Positions 8,412-17,610 are shown, numbered from the stretch's first letter. The stretch is DNA of 45,063 nt from an uncultured Prevotellaceae bacterium (GCA_947166155.1 CAMVDC010000005.1:1-45063), one strand, 5' to 3'. Notes: generated by a model not told the origin, from the sequence alone. Program-made: numbers and translations.

Positions 8412-11400
8412 ATGACTATACACGATTTGGTTGCCAAATATACAGAGGGTAGGAATCATTACCTGACTGATCGATATAACGAGACTGAGGTTCGTAATGA
8501 ATTTCTCGACCCGCTGTTCCATCTACTGGGTTGGGACATTACAAATGCAGCCGCGCGTCCAACACATGAACGTGAAGTGCTGGTGGAAGAGCCGCTGAAA
8601 GCAGGTGCGGGTGAACATACGAAAAAGCCCGACTATACTTTTCGACTGTATGCAGAGAGAAAATTCTTTGTTGAAGCAAAGAAACCACACGTTGATATAA
8701 GTTCAGATTCAGCACCTGCTCGTCAGTGCCGCAGATATGGCTATACAGCTAACCTGAAAATTTCGATTTTATCGAATTTTGAATGGCTGTATGTCTATGA
8801 CACATCACGCAAGGTTGAGGAAACAGACGAGAACACCGTTGCCCTGATTCGCCGCTACCACTATACGGAATATGAAGAAAAGTTCGCGGAACTACAGCAA
8901 TTTATCGGTCGGGATTCCGTGTATTCAGGTAAGTTCGACGAGATATGGAAAGATATTGAAGTGCGTTTGAAACAATGGTCTGTTGATAAACAGTTTTTGA
9001 AGCAGATAAACGGCTGGAGATTGATGCTCGGAAAAGAGATTTATATGGCTTATATGGTGCAAAATGAGTCCTCAAACGAGAGTATCGATATGGAGCACCT
9101 GAACGATGAAGTACAGAGCTACATCAACAAAATTCTGTTTCTTCGCGTCTGTGAAGACCGCAACATCGAGACGTATAAGGAATTGCTACGCATAGCTGAC
9201 AATGAAAGTTTTTCTGCATTGCTGGAAAAGTTCCGTCAGGCAGATGCAAAGTATAACTCCGGATTGTTCGACCAAGCCCTTTCTGAGCAGATAGTCTGTC
9301 GTGTCAGCTCTGCATTCTGGACGATTATCAAACAACTCTATTATCCAGAAAGTCCCTATTCGTTCAGTGTATTTTCATCAGATATTCTGGGACACATTTA
9401 TGAAATTTTCATTGCCCAGAAACTTGACATTCTTGATGGAGAGTTACAGATTGTGATGAAACCTGACAACATTGATCGTGATGTTGTGACCACGCCGACC
9501 TACATTATCCGTGAGCTAGTGCGCCAAACAGTGAGTAAATACTGCAAGAACAAAACGGCAGAAGACATCTTCGAAATGAACTTTGCGGACATTGCATGCG
9601 GCTCAGGTGCTTTCTTGCTGGAGTTATTTCAGCTGCTTAATGACATCCTCATAGACTACTATCTAACCTATGATAAAACAAAACTCATACAAGTTACAGA
9701 GAGCACTTACCGATTGAAGTTTGCTGAGAAGAAACGCTTGCTAACAAGTTGCATCTATGGAGTGGATAAGGACTATAATGCCGTAGAAGCTTGCAAGTTT
9801 GGTTTGCTGCTTAAATTATTGGAGAACGAGGATGCCGATACTGTAAGTGACGAGCACCCCATCCTGCCCGACCTACAAGACAATATATATTTCGGCAACA
9901 GTTTGTTATCGAGCAGCGATGTAGCCACAGAAGATTCTGAAGAAATCAATCCCTTTGATTTTCCTAAGAAGTTTGATGTCATTGTGGGTAATCCTCCATA
10001 TCAGAAATCAGAGGACATGAAGAACCTAACGCCCAAAGAACTTGCCATATATAAGAATAAATATGAAAGTGCGTACAAACAGTTTGATAAGTACATTGTA
10101 TTTATTGAACGTGCATATTCGCTTCTGAATGAAGATGGAATGTTAGGCTATATCGTGCCGAGTAAGTTCATGAAGGTAGGTGCAGGACAGAAACTGCGCA
10201 AACAAATAGCAGAAAATAAATGTCTGGAATCTGTGACATCATTTGGAGCTTGTCAGGTATTTTCAGATAAGTCGAACTATACCTGCTTGCTGATTCTTAA
10301 AAAATCTGTACATGAGACTTACAGATACGATGAGGTTAAGAACTTGGAGAAGTGGCGATTAGTGGAAAAATCGACCATCAAACCAGACCTGAAACCCATC
10401 TGTAATTTAAACGAAGCAACATGGGCATTACTTACTGATGAGATGGAGCCTGTTTATAAAAAGTTAGAAGAGCAGAGCAAGCCGCTTGTTGATATTCTTG
10501 GCGAAGACAACATATTCAATGGAATTCAGACCAGTGCAAATGGTGTTTATATTTTCCAACCTACTAAAGAAGAGAATGGACTCTATACATTTATCAATGA
10601 AGGGCAAGAGTGGCAGGTAGAAAAGGCTATAACAAAACCTTACTTTCAGACCTCTCGTAGTGATGATGGTCTGAGCACTTATCGAACATTTAAGCCCAAT
10701 GCCCGAGTAATTTTCCCATATAAGAAAAAGAAGAATGGTCATTTGAATTATATTCCTTTGACAGAGATTCAAAAGAAATATCCCCACTTGTACGATTACT
10801 TTGTTGCACATAAGAACATTCTGAATTCTCCAAAACGAGACATCAAGCCCATTCCTACGACACCGGACGAATGGCATAGGTATGGAAGACACCAGAGCCT
10901 TGATGCATGCAATTTACCTCAGAAGATTATTGTTGGAGTGCTTTCAACGGGTGACAAATACGCAATTGATACTTATGGTACATTTATCTCATCAGGTGGA
11001 ACAGCTGGATATTGTGTAGTGTCTTTGCCAGAGGATTCGCAATATTCCATCTACTATTTACAAGCTATACTCAACAGTAAGTACATGGAGTGGATTAGTT
11101 CGCTCTATGGTGAAATATTCCGTGGTGGTTTTATAGCCCGAGGCACAAAAGTATTGAAACAACTACCTGTCAGGACAATTGATTTCACAAATGCAGAAGA
11201 AGTTGCAACTCACAATGATATTGCAGAAAGACAGAAGCAATTAATAAAATTGGGCGACAAGATAACAGCCAATTTTGGCAATCGTAGGAAATTAACACCG
11301 CTCCAGCGTCAATTTGATGTGTTGAAAGTAGCTCAACAGACTGCTATCCGTAATCTGTACGGTCTGACAGAAGATGAAGATAACATAATCCCTGTAATCA

Positions 11401-11423
11401 AAGATATTTATGCAACTGATTAA
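8412..11423 (+). CDS. Type IIG restriction-modification enzyme (Eco57I-like fused endonuclease-methyltransferase)
   Basis: A 1003-residue protein that should both cut and methylate DNA. The N-terminal nuclease has a PD-(D/E)XK site: Asp74 in KPDY, then Glu88 and Lys90 in FFVEAKKP. After a helical linker comes the N6-adenine methyltransferase: a TP motif near 361, motif I (S-adenosylmethionine binding) ADIACGSGAFL at about 392-402, and motif IV NPPY at 527-530. The last third (about 650-1000) should be the target-recognition domain. Size and order match R.Eco57I (about 1000 residues). Start set at ATG 8412; an in-frame TTG lies 27 nt upstream. Its last 14 nt overlap the next gene, a stand-alone methyltransferase, again as in the Eco57I system. 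Recognition sequence unknown. Confidence 0.88.
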   Translation: MTIHDLVAKYTEGRNHYLTDRYNETEVRNEFLDPLFHLLGWDITNAAARPTHEREVLVEEPLKAGAGEHTKKPDYTFRLYAERKFFVEAKKPHVDISSDSAPARQCRRYGYTANLKISILSNFEWLYVYDTSRKVEETDENTVALIRRYHYTEYEEKFAELQQFIGRDSVYSGKFDEIWKDIEVRLKQWSVDKQFLKQINGWRLMLGKEIYMAYMVQNESSNESIDMEHLNDEVQSYINKILFLRVCEDRNIETYKELLRIADNESFSALLEKFRQADAKYNSGLFDQALSEQIVCRVSSAFWTIIKQLYYPESPYSFSVFSSDILGHIYEIFIAQKLDILDGELQIVMKPDNIDRDVVTTPTYIIRELVRQTVSKYCKNKTAEDIFEMNFADIACGSGAFLLELFQLLNDILIDYYLTYDKTKLIQVTESTYRLKFAEKKRLLTSCIYGVDKDYNAVEACKFGLLLKLLENEDADTVSDEHPILPDLQDNIYFGNSLLSSSDVATEDSEEINPFDFPKKFDVIVGNPPYQKSEDMKNLTPKELAIYKNKYESAYKQFDKYIVFIERAYSLLNEDGMLGYIVPSKFMKVGAGQKLRKQIAENKCLESVTSFGACQVFSDKSNYTCLLILKKSVHETYRYDEVKNLEKWRLVEKSTIKPDLKPICNLNEATWALLTDEMEPVYKKLEEQSKPLVDILGEDNIFNGIQTSANGVYIFQPTKEENGLYTFINEGQEWQVEKAITKPYFQTSRSDDGLSTYRTFKPNARVIFPYKKKKNGHLNYIPLTEIQKKYPHLYDYFVAHKNILNSPKRDIKPIPTTPDEWHRYGRHQSLDACNLPQKIIVGVLSTGDKYAIDTYGTFISSGGTAGYCVVSLPEDSQYSIYYLQAILNSKYMEWISSLYGEIFRGGFIARGTKVLKQLPVRTIDFTNAEEVATHNDIAERQKQLIKLGDKITANFGNRRKLTPLQRQFDVLKVAQQTAIRNLYGLTEDEDNIIPVIKDIYATD

Positions 11424-13557
11424 AGACGCATCAGCAGAAAAATTGCGGGGAGCTTATTACACTCCACCTGCAATTGCTTCGTTTATTCTCCGTTGGGGAA
11501 TCAATGGTAGCAATGATTATGACATTCTGGAACCGAGTTGTGGTGATGGAGTGTTTTTGGAGTGTATGTCTAAAGATAAAATGCTTTTCCATAGTGTTTC
11601 GGCTATTGAATATGATAAGGATGAAGCAGAGAAAGCGCGTACCATCAATCTACATGATGCGGAAGTAATCAATGATGACTTTCACCATTTCTGCTTATCT
11701 ACAAGCCGCAGGTTTGATTTGGTTGTCGGTAATCCTCCTTTCATCCGCTATCAATATTACGATGAAGGACAACAACTATTAGCCTCTGAAATATTCAGCA
11801 AGGTCGGACTGAAACGTTCCAAGTTGACGAACGCATGGGTTACATTCGTCGTAGGCTGTAGTCAGTTATTGAAAGAGCATGGGAAAATGGGATTCGTTAT
11901 TCCATCAGAGCTGCTCCAAGTTACCTATGCTCAGCAACTTCGTCAATTTCTATCCCACTATTTCAATAAGATAAACATCATCTCATTTGAAAACCTGGTC
12001 TTTGAGGAAATTCAGCAAGAAGTTGTTCTTCTTCTTTGCGAAAAGACTGGTGGGGACGAACACCTGATAGAGCATATAGAAGTAAAAGATGCTACTGGAC
12101 TGGAGGCTCTTGACCCTCACCAGTTGAACCTGCCTACCAAAACAATAGACTTCCACCAAGACAAGTGGACATACTATTTCCTTAATAAGGACGAGTTGGA
12201 CTTTCTGAGTAAAGTTAAATCGAGCCAGATGTCCAAGATTTCCACTTACGCAAATGTTGAGGTTGGTATTACTACTGGTGCCAATGGTTACTTCACGGTA
12301 CCACAGTCAGTTGTAGAAATGTATCAGTTACATGCCTATGCACGTCCAATGGTCGGTAGAAGTGTCCAAGTAAATAGCCTTAGTTTCACAGCAAAAGACT
12401 GGAAAAAGAACTTGAGATTAGGCGCGAAGGCTAATCTTTTGGTATTTACACCTGATGCCAAAACAAATGGCAATGAAGGCACGAAAGCTTATATAGAAAA
12501 TGGCGAACAGCAGGGAATAAATGAAGGATATAAAACGAGTATTCGAGATGATTGGTTTGTAATACCGTCAATCAAGCTGTCCGATGCTCTGTTCCTTCGT
12601 AGAAACAATATGTACCCAAAGTTCGTGCTAAACGAAGCAGGGGCATACACTACTGACACAATGCATCGTGTGTTCATCCATGAGGGCGTAAATCGCAAGG
12701 CTTTTGTAGCCAGTTATTACAACTCGTTGTCGTTTGCCTTTGCCGAGATACTTGGCAGAAATTTTGGTGGTGGTGTATTGGAACTTATGCCAAGTGAGGT
12801 TGGCGGAATATATCTGCCTTATCGAGAAGAGAACGAGATGATTTTTGAGCAACTTGACAAGATGCTCCGTGAAAAGACTCCTGCTGACAAGATGCTTGAT
12901 TATACAGACGAAGTGCTGCTTCGTCAAGGAATGGGATTCTCGGATAGAGAAGTGAAGATGTCTCGCTCCATCTGGCATAAGCTAATGGGACGACGACTAA
13001 GCAGAGAAACTCTGGAGAAGCCCAAAGAGGATAAAAGAACGAAGTCCGACAGTTGTATTCAACAACTTAACCTTTGGGACCTTTTCAACCAATACGAATT
13101 TGAGCCGATTACTCAGAATGATATGGTTCGTGAGGACTATGCAGTTGAATATGAAACTGCTCCATGCCATCTACAACTGCCTATAGACATTTCAAAGAAT
13201 CTCCTCATCTGCAATGTCAAGAAGGACAATTGGGAACAGTATCTTGATGGTTCGGCAAAAATATACTATACAGGAAAAAAGTTTCCGACTACGGTTGCGC
13301 TCAACAAGCTCTATTATTTTATGCCTTACCTATCAGGCAAAGGCATTCGTGATCTTTATTACATCAAGATTGCTCGCCTCGGATACCGTAAAGAGGGGCA
13401 GGATAATGAGGACAAGAATGACCTCCGTCTCGTTTTTGAGATAGAGCGTATCGGCCAGTTGTTCGTTAATTACAAAAAAGTAAAGCTTGAAATCTGGCGC
13501 ACATTTACAGATACCAATATGGAAAAAATTCTCCAAGTTGTTAAGAATACCGATTAA
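11410..13557 (+). CDS. N6-adenine DNA methyltransferase, Eco57I family, with C-terminal extension
   Basis: A 715-residue companion methyltransferase. Motif I is ILEPSCGDGVFL (39-50) and motif IV is NPPF (108-111), the layout of the Eco57I/TaqI gamma-type adenine methylases; residues of about 230-500 should recognise the target. It is much longer than M.Eco57I (about 540 residues): roughly 170 extra residues follow position 545 and contain beta-rich sequence with several aromatic patches (for example YFMPYLSGKG) that could be a PUA/EVE-like base-reading module; that assignment is a guess. The ATG lies within the end of the upstream restriction gene (14-nt overlap), so translation is probably coupled. 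It most likely protects host sites, complementing the methylase half of the fused enzyme. Confidence 0.87.
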   Translation: MQLIKDASAEKLRGAYYTPPAIASFILRWGINGSNDYDILEPSCGDGVFLECMSKDKMLFHSVSAIEYDKDEAEKARTINLHDAEVINDDFHHFCLSTSRRFDLVVGNPPFIRYQYYDEGQQLLASEIFSKVGLKRSKLTNAWVTFVVGCSQLLKEHGKMGFVIPSELLQVTYAQQLRQFLSHYFNKINIISFENLVFEEIQQEVVLLLCEKTGGDEHLIEHIEVKDATGLEALDPHQLNLPTKTIDFHQDKWTYYFLNKDELDFLSKVKSSQMSKISTYANVEVGITTGANGYFTVPQSVVEMYQLHAYARPMVGRSVQVNSLSFTAKDWKKNLRLGAKANLLVFTPDAKTNGNEGTKAYIENGEQQGINEGYKTSIRDDWFVIPSIKLSDALFLRRNNMYPKFVLNEAGAYTTDTMHRVFIHEGVNRKAFVASYYNSLSFAFAEILGRNFGGGVLELMPSEVGGIYLPYREENEMIFEQLDKMLREKTPADKMLDYTDEVLLRQGMGFSDREVKMSRSIWHKLMGRRLSRETLEKPKEDKRTKSDSCIQQLNLWDLFNQYEFEPITQNDMVREDYAVEYETAPCHLQLPIDISKNLLICNVKKDNWEQYLDGSAKIYYTGKKFPTTVALNKLYYFMPYLSGKGIRDLYYIKIARLGYRKEGQDNEDKNDLRLVFEIERIGQLFVNYKKVKLEIWRTFTDTNMEKILQVVKNTD

Positions 13558-13582
13558 TTCATCTTATCAAGATTAATAACAA

Positions 13583-13638
13583 AACAATCAACCCACTGGT
13601 TTTTAGCTGTTATACTAAAGATAGGTGGGTTGATTGTT
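13583..13638 (+). terminator. Long hairpin after the RM operon, possible terminator
   Basis: A perfect 14-bp inverted repeat (13583-13596 with 13625-13638) spans a loop of 28 nt. It lies 25 bp after the methyltransferase stop but lacks a T-run, so termination is only probable. The remaining gap up to 13770 shows partial inverted repeats around 13670-13735 and no gene. Confidence 0.5.
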
Positions 13639-13770
13639 ACCAAATTGTATCCTACATATCTGACTCGATATAAATCACCGGCACAGGTATATCATTTCTG
13701 ATATAAAATCGTGGTGATTACATGGATTTATATGCTATCTGATGCAGTTTTGTTTATGGGAATCGGTTTA

Positions 13771-13842
13771 TTTCCGCTGCCGCACATAGTAGTACATCCC
13801 GTCGGCTTTGTGGATGCTGGGGATGTTGTGCTGGCGCATGCA
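13771..13842. repeat. 72-bp direct repeat, copy 1: displaced copy of the vapE 3' end
   Basis: This stretch is identical over 72 bp to 14999-15070, which encodes the last residues of the VapE protein (minus strand, ending MYYYVRQRK). It sits just downstream of fic. Identity stops abruptly at both ends, so fic is bracketed by two copies of the vapE end. Confidence 0.9.
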
Positions 13843-13868
13843 AGCAGATAGTAATGGTGGAAGCAGTT

Positions 13869-14750
13869 TCAATACTTTATGTTGAAGTATTGGAGGGTGG
13901 CCTTGAAGTTGTCTTGTGCGGTTAGGCAGGTGTCGCGCAGGAAACCATTGGACTGCCCCCATTGCTGGAGACCTCGGTAATAGAAAAGGCGGAGGTCTTC
14001 GGTGATAATAAAGGGTACATGCCCGCTTTTGAGGCACTGCCAGAACATCAACAGGCGACCGATGCGTCCGTTGCCGTCTTGGAAAGGATGGATTCGCTCA
14101 AAGTTGACATGGAAGTCGAGTATGTCGTCAAATTCTGCTTTCTTCAGGGTGTTATAACCATTCAGCAGGGCTTTCATCTGTCGGTGAACATCTTGCGGTT
14201 GCGTCGTCTCTTGTCCGCCGACTTCGTTTGGCAGTCGTTTATAGTCGCCCACTGCAAACCACGGCTTGATGCCGTCGGAAGTATTGTTCTTAAGCATCAG
14301 ATGCAACTGCTTGACATGTGGTTCGGTGATTGCTTCGGTTGCGTGGTCTATTACATAATCAATACACCGAAAGTGGTTTACGGTCTCAATTATGTCGTCT
14401 ATGTTGGTATCTTCGGCTGTGACTCCCAGTGTGTTTGTCTCGAATATGTAGCGCGTCTGGTCTTTGGTAAGCCTACTGCCTTCCATGTGGTTGGAGTTAT
14501 ATGTCAGGTCTATCTGCACACGATGATATATGCCGCCTTTCATCCGGCTCGCTTTCTCATTGAGCAAGCGAGCCAGCAATGGTGATATTTTCGTGTTACG
14601 CTTTTGTGGCAGAACGGCATCGACTGGTATGCACCACGTCTTGCCTGTGAGGAATGCACCATCGATCTTACCTGTTGCGCAATAGTTGCGCACAGTGCGT
14701 TCGCTGACTGCATATTTTTCTGCAAATTGGTTGACTGATACGTATTCCAT
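13869..14750 (-). CDS. Fic/DOC-family protein with N-terminal helix-turn-helix
   Basis: A 293-residue Fic protein. The first 50 residues resemble an excisionase/MerR-like helix-turn-helix (VSVNQFAEKYAVSERTVRNY). Residues 86-91 (SNHMEG) match the inhibitory motif S/T-x-x-x-E-G/N that blocks the active site in class II Fic proteins. The catalytic motif HPFQDGNGRIGR is complete at 221-232. Such enzymes usually transfer AMP from ATP to Ser, Thr or Tyr of a target protein; here the target is unknown. The built-in inhibitory motif means no separate antitoxin is needed. The promoter carries a TTGCCGA inverted repeat, suggesting autoregulation through the N-terminal domain. The gene is framed by two 72-bp copies of the vapE 3' end, hinting that it arrived as a cassette. 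Confidence 0.9.
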   Translation of the reverse strand: MEYVSVNQFAEKYAVSERTVRNYCATGKIDGAFLTGKTWCIPVDAVLPQKRNTKISPLLARLLNEKASRMKGGIYHRVQIDLTYNSNHMEGSRLTKDQTRYIFETNTLGVTAEDTNIDDIIETVNHFRCIDYVIDHATEAITEPHVKQLHLMLKNNTSDGIKPWFAVGDYKRLPNEVGGQETTQPQDVHRQMKALLNGYNTLKKAEFDDILDFHVNFERIHPFQDGNGRIGRLLMFWQCLKSGHVPFIITEDLRLFYYRGLQQWGQSNGFLRDTCLTAQDNFKATLQYFNIKY

Positions 14751-14759
14751 CTCTCTTTA

Positions 14760-14819
14760 TCGGCAAACTTATCGTTGTATTTTGCTGCAAAGATATGTAT
14801 TTTTGCCGACATCGGCAAG
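14760..14819 (-). promoter_or_regulatory. fic promoter with TTGCCGA operator
   Basis: On the minus strand TATCTTTG (14795-14788) is the -7 element. A perfect inverted repeat TTGCCGA-CA-TCGGCAA (14803-14818) covers the -33 region, and another half-site, TCGGCAA at 14760-14766, lies between the start of transcription and the ATG. The arrangement suits repression by a DNA-binding protein, most simply the N-terminal domain of Fic itself; that is inference. Confidence 0.6.
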
Positions 14820-14860
14820 TTTATTTAGTAAAAACATATCAAGGACTCGCGAATAACGTA

Positions 14861-14953
14861 TGAAGTTCTCATAATACACTGGGAGTTGTGCTGAGCGAGG
14901 AAGCCTGTGCGGCACTACATGAATATGAAGTTCTCATAATACATTGGGAGTTC
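14861..14953. repeat. Pair of 28-bp direct repeats between fic and vapE
   Basis: Positions 14861-14888 and 14926-14953 match at 27 of 28 bases, 65 bp apart (both begin ATGAAGTTCTCATAATACA). They lie in the 242-bp gap between the fic start and the vapE stop. Function unknown; possibly the scar of a rearrangement. Confidence 0.8.
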
Positions 14954-14992
14954 TGTCGTTGCAATGCAATTCACTCAAAAAGCTGTGGCGCC

Positions 14993-16468
14993 CTACTGTT
15001 TCCGCTGCCGCACATAGTAGTACATCCCGTCGGCTTTGTGGATGCTGGGGATGTTGTGCTGGCGCATGCAGCGGCCGAGGGTTACGAGGTTGTTGAGTTT
15101 GCTGTTGAACGAGCGGTGGGTGCGTAGCACTGCCATGATGTCGGTGAGTTTCATGGGTTGGAGCTCGGAGTCGTGTGGCTGTGTGGGGTCGTAGGGTTCG
15201 AACAGGTCGCTGAGTATGAGGTCGATGGGGTCGGACTTGATGAATTGTTTGTTCCACTGTGTTATCTGCATTTCCTCGGTGTCGTTTGCCCAATAGCGTG
15301 CGTCGTTAGCTATGAGATGGAGGGCTTGTGCATAGAGTTGTCGGTGGTTGAGTGGTGTCTCGGTGTCGATGGGTGCGAGCACTCGGGTGCAGATGAATCG
15401 GCGTGTGCCCTGCACTATGCGCAGCACTTCCTGGTCGTTGGTGGTGCCGATGAAGGATGCATACCTGCGGCGTGTGGCTACTACCGAGCTGTAGGCACGT
15501 CGCTGGTCGACCTTGTTGGCAGTAGCGAGGTATTTCACGAATGCCATCTGAGGTGCCGAGAGCTGGTCGAACTCGTCGATATTGATGAGCAGGTAGCGCG
15601 TCATGCGTCGTTCGGCTTCGTTGTTGTTGCTGAAGTCGAGGCGGTCGGTGTAGTATGCGCTGAGTTCGGGCGGCAGAATCATGCGGCAGAAGGTGGATTT
15701 CCTGAAGCCCTGCTCACCCACCAGTATGGGTGCGAGGCTGTTGCCGTGCGTGTCGTCGTAGCCTTGCCAGTGGGCCACCATCGAGAGGAACCACAGGCGG
15801 AAGAGCGACTTCCACTGCGGGTGGTCGCACTTCACGCGGTCGGCCAGCCGACCTATATAATCCGTCTGTCCGTCCCACTGTTCCAGCGAGTTGAGGTAGT
15901 CGGTCACTGGGTTGTACTGAGGTACGAACGTGGAGTCGATGAGTCCGTTGATTTCGCTTATGAAGGCCTCGATGCCCTCTTTGGCCGCTTCGTGGCAGAT
16001 GGTGTTGCGGTCGCGTTTGGTCATCTCGCGATAGTTGAAGTCGAAGCTGTTGCGTATGCGGAATTCGGTGGTTTCGGTCATCGTGTTGTAGCGGATGTCG
16101 TAGCGGCGGTTGAGGAACTCAGGCAGTTGGAGTGCCGCCAGCTGTTTCTTGGGCATATCGACAGTGATGCCCAGTCGGTGCGGGTCTTCATACACGGTAT
16201 GCACAGCATTCCTCACGGCCGCATCGTCCAGTTTGTAGAAATGCCACATGATGCGGTAGGTTGCCTCCTCTTCGGGCATTCTGGCAGCCTTGCAGTGCTG
16301 GGCAATCATCACGACGGCCGCCATCGGGTTGTCGCGCCATCCGCGTGCTTCGAGTTTGAGAAGTGCCTCGTGATGGCAGCGGTTGTAGATGTGTTCCATC
16401 ATCATGATCGACTCCATGCCAGGGCGCAAGCGGTCGAACCGGTGGTCGACCGACGCCTGTTGCAACAT
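14993..16468 (-). CDS. VapE-domain helicase/ATPase with C-terminal DUF3874 (second half of a split VirE_N-VapE gene)
   Basis: 491 codons after an in-frame TAA. It carries the VapE (virulence-associated E) NTPase: Walker A GEQGFRKSTF, Walker B LLINIDEFDQL, then a sensor-like segment before RFICTRV. The C-terminus, with RQHNIPSIHKADGMYYYV, is the DUF3874 domain. In Bacteroidales such proteins normally continue from an N-terminal VirE_N/BT4734 domain, which here is the preceding frame (16481-17089), separated only by one stop and 4 codons. Related VapE proteins are primase/helicase-type replication proteins of phages and satellites. The last 72 bp are duplicated downstream of fic. No first Met is needed if the stop is read through; otherwise ATG 16468 is the start. 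May be a broken gene. Confidence 0.82.
   Translation of the reverse strand: MLQQASVDHRFDRLRPGMESIMMMEHIYNRCHHEALLKLEARGWRDNPMAAVVMIAQHCKAARMPEEEATYRIMWHFYKLDDAAVRNAVHTVYEDPHRLGITVDMPKKQLAALQLPEFLNRRYDIRYNTMTETTEFRIRNSFDFNYREMTKRDRNTICHEAAKEGIEAFISEINGLIDSTFVPQYNPVTDYLNSLEQWDGQTDYIGRLADRVKCDHPQWKSLFRLWFLSMVAHWQGYDDTHGNSLAPILVGEQGFRKSTFCRMILPPELSAYYTDRLDFSNNNEAERRMTRYLLINIDEFDQLSAPQMAFVKYLATANKVDQRRAYSSVVATRRRYASFIGTTNDQEVLRIVQGTRRFICTRVLAPIDTETPLNHRQLYAQALHLIANDARYWANDTEEMQITQWNKQFIKSDPIDLILSDLFEPYDPTQPHDSELQPMKLTDIMAVLRTHRSFNSKLNNLVTLGRCMRQHNIPSIHKADGMYYYVRQRKQ
14999..15070. repeat. 72-bp direct repeat, copy 2: 3' end of vapE
   Basis: The original copy, coding for the last residues of the VapE protein. 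Identical copy at 13771-13842; the intervening 1156 bp hold fic and its promoter. Confidence 0.9.
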
Positions 16469-16480
16469 CTGATTGATGGC

Positions 16481-17089
16481 TTAGCGACTCATGGGGTTTA
16501 CCACGAGTGGAAGTGCATGGTGGTTGACGTATGGCGACGTATCGACCGTCTGCAAGAACGTGCTTTGCAACGTCTGCCGACGTATGCTTATGGGGTGTGG
16601 CAGCATGGTGGAATAGGTCTGCACCGCCACATAATAGGCTTGCAGTACCAGGTTTTCCAGCTCTTCCTCGGTGTGTGGCAAGTGTCCGTCGGGCGTCGAT
16701 ACGGCCACGAGTATCACCACCGAGTGTGCGTCGCACCCCATGAACGCCGCCACGGTTTGCGGCATGAGCGATGCCTGGGCCTTCACGGCATCCACCTCCA
16801 CACGGCTGTTCAGGTTCTCTACCTCGAGCATCGCCATGCGGTTATACTGCACCAGCAAGGGCTCTGCACCGCCCCTGCGCCATTCAGCCACAGGACACAC
16901 ACGGCGAATCTGGTCGTAGTGGGCATAGCGGTCGATGCGGTTCGCGCCAGGATGGTAGTACTGTCGGAGGCCTGCAATATAGCCCTTCTGGCTTTCATGC
17001 CCCATGTTGTTGATAAACTCGCCAAACTCCACATTCGAGAGCGTGGCATTTCCTGTTTCTCTGCTTGTTCCAAACAAAGTAAATTTCAT
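16481..17089 (-). CDS. VirE_N/BT4734-like N-terminal domain protein (first half of split vapE gene)
   Basis: 202 residues matching the BT4734-like (formerly VirE N-terminal) domain that begins Bacteroidales VapE proteins; it opens MKFTLFGTSRE and contains the long segment about residues 40-170 of that domain. It ends at TAA 16483-16481. The same frame continues without a gap into the VapE part (ATG 12 nt later), so a single T-to-other change would restore a protein of about 700 residues, the usual fused form. Hence this is either a nonsense mutation or a genuine two-cistron version. Upstream lie hairpins and 22-bp-period repeat arrays. The opposite strand is also open over most of this region, but that is a by-product of codon use. 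Confidence 0.75.
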   Translation of the reverse strand: MKFTLFGTSRETGNATLSNVEFGEFINNMGHESQKGYIAGLRQYYHPGANRIDRYAHYDQIRRVCPVAEWRRGGAEPLLVQYNRMAMLEVENLNSRVEVDAVKAQASLMPQTVAAFMGCDAHSVVILVAVSTPDGHLPHTEEELENLVLQAYYVAVQTYSTMLPHPISIRRQTLQSTFLQTVDTSPYVNHHALPLVVNPMSR

Positions 17090-17409
17090 GTGAACTATTG
17101 GTTTTTAGAAAGTTAAACTATAAGTTTTCGATTGCCGTCCTTCAGATGCAGGCAGACGTAACGTGCGAAACGCCCACCACTGAATTCGACTACAAAGATA
17201 CGAAATTTTTTCGGGAAATGCAAGTGTATTTCTTATTAATTTCACGGAATTATCCGTCATCCATCAGAATTCAATGTTAACACATTGTATATCTGCGCCT
17301 TAAAGGCTGATGGATAGCAAAAATTTATCCGTCAGCATCCATCATCCTTCAGCATCCTGCATTATCCATCAGTCAGCGTCAAAACACTGTCGTTCAATCT
17401 GTTATATCG

Positions 17410-17449
17410 AAAAAGGCTGATGGATATTTTTGCATCCATCAGCCTTTTT
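17410..17449. terminator. Symmetrical hairpin with A/T tails upstream of the vapE gene
   Basis: A perfect 15-bp stem (AAAAAGGCTGATGGA at 17410-17424 with its complement at 17435-17449) and 10-nt loop; it could act in both directions. A second, weaker hairpin with the same GCTGATGGATA arm lies at about 17307-17339, and further ATCCATCA copies lie between. The gene-free stretch 17090-18078 is otherwise filled by the repeat arrays listed next. Confidence 0.7.
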
Positions 17450-17610
17450 CAAGCCTTATCTCATTGTATTTCACCACTTTATTTGGAAAAATGACGGAAT
17501 GACGGATAAAAGGGGGTCGGAAAAATAAATATGGGGAAATGAATGGCATAATAAAGAAATGAAGAAATGAAAATGGCCATACAGAAGGGGGCATATACAT
17601 GTGATTCCGC

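Noticed and set aside
15158..17116. Open frame of 652 codons on the plus strand opposite vapE
   Set aside because: It is antisense to the VirE_N/VapE gene and has no known domain; the high G+C codon use of the real gene leaves the opposite strand open.
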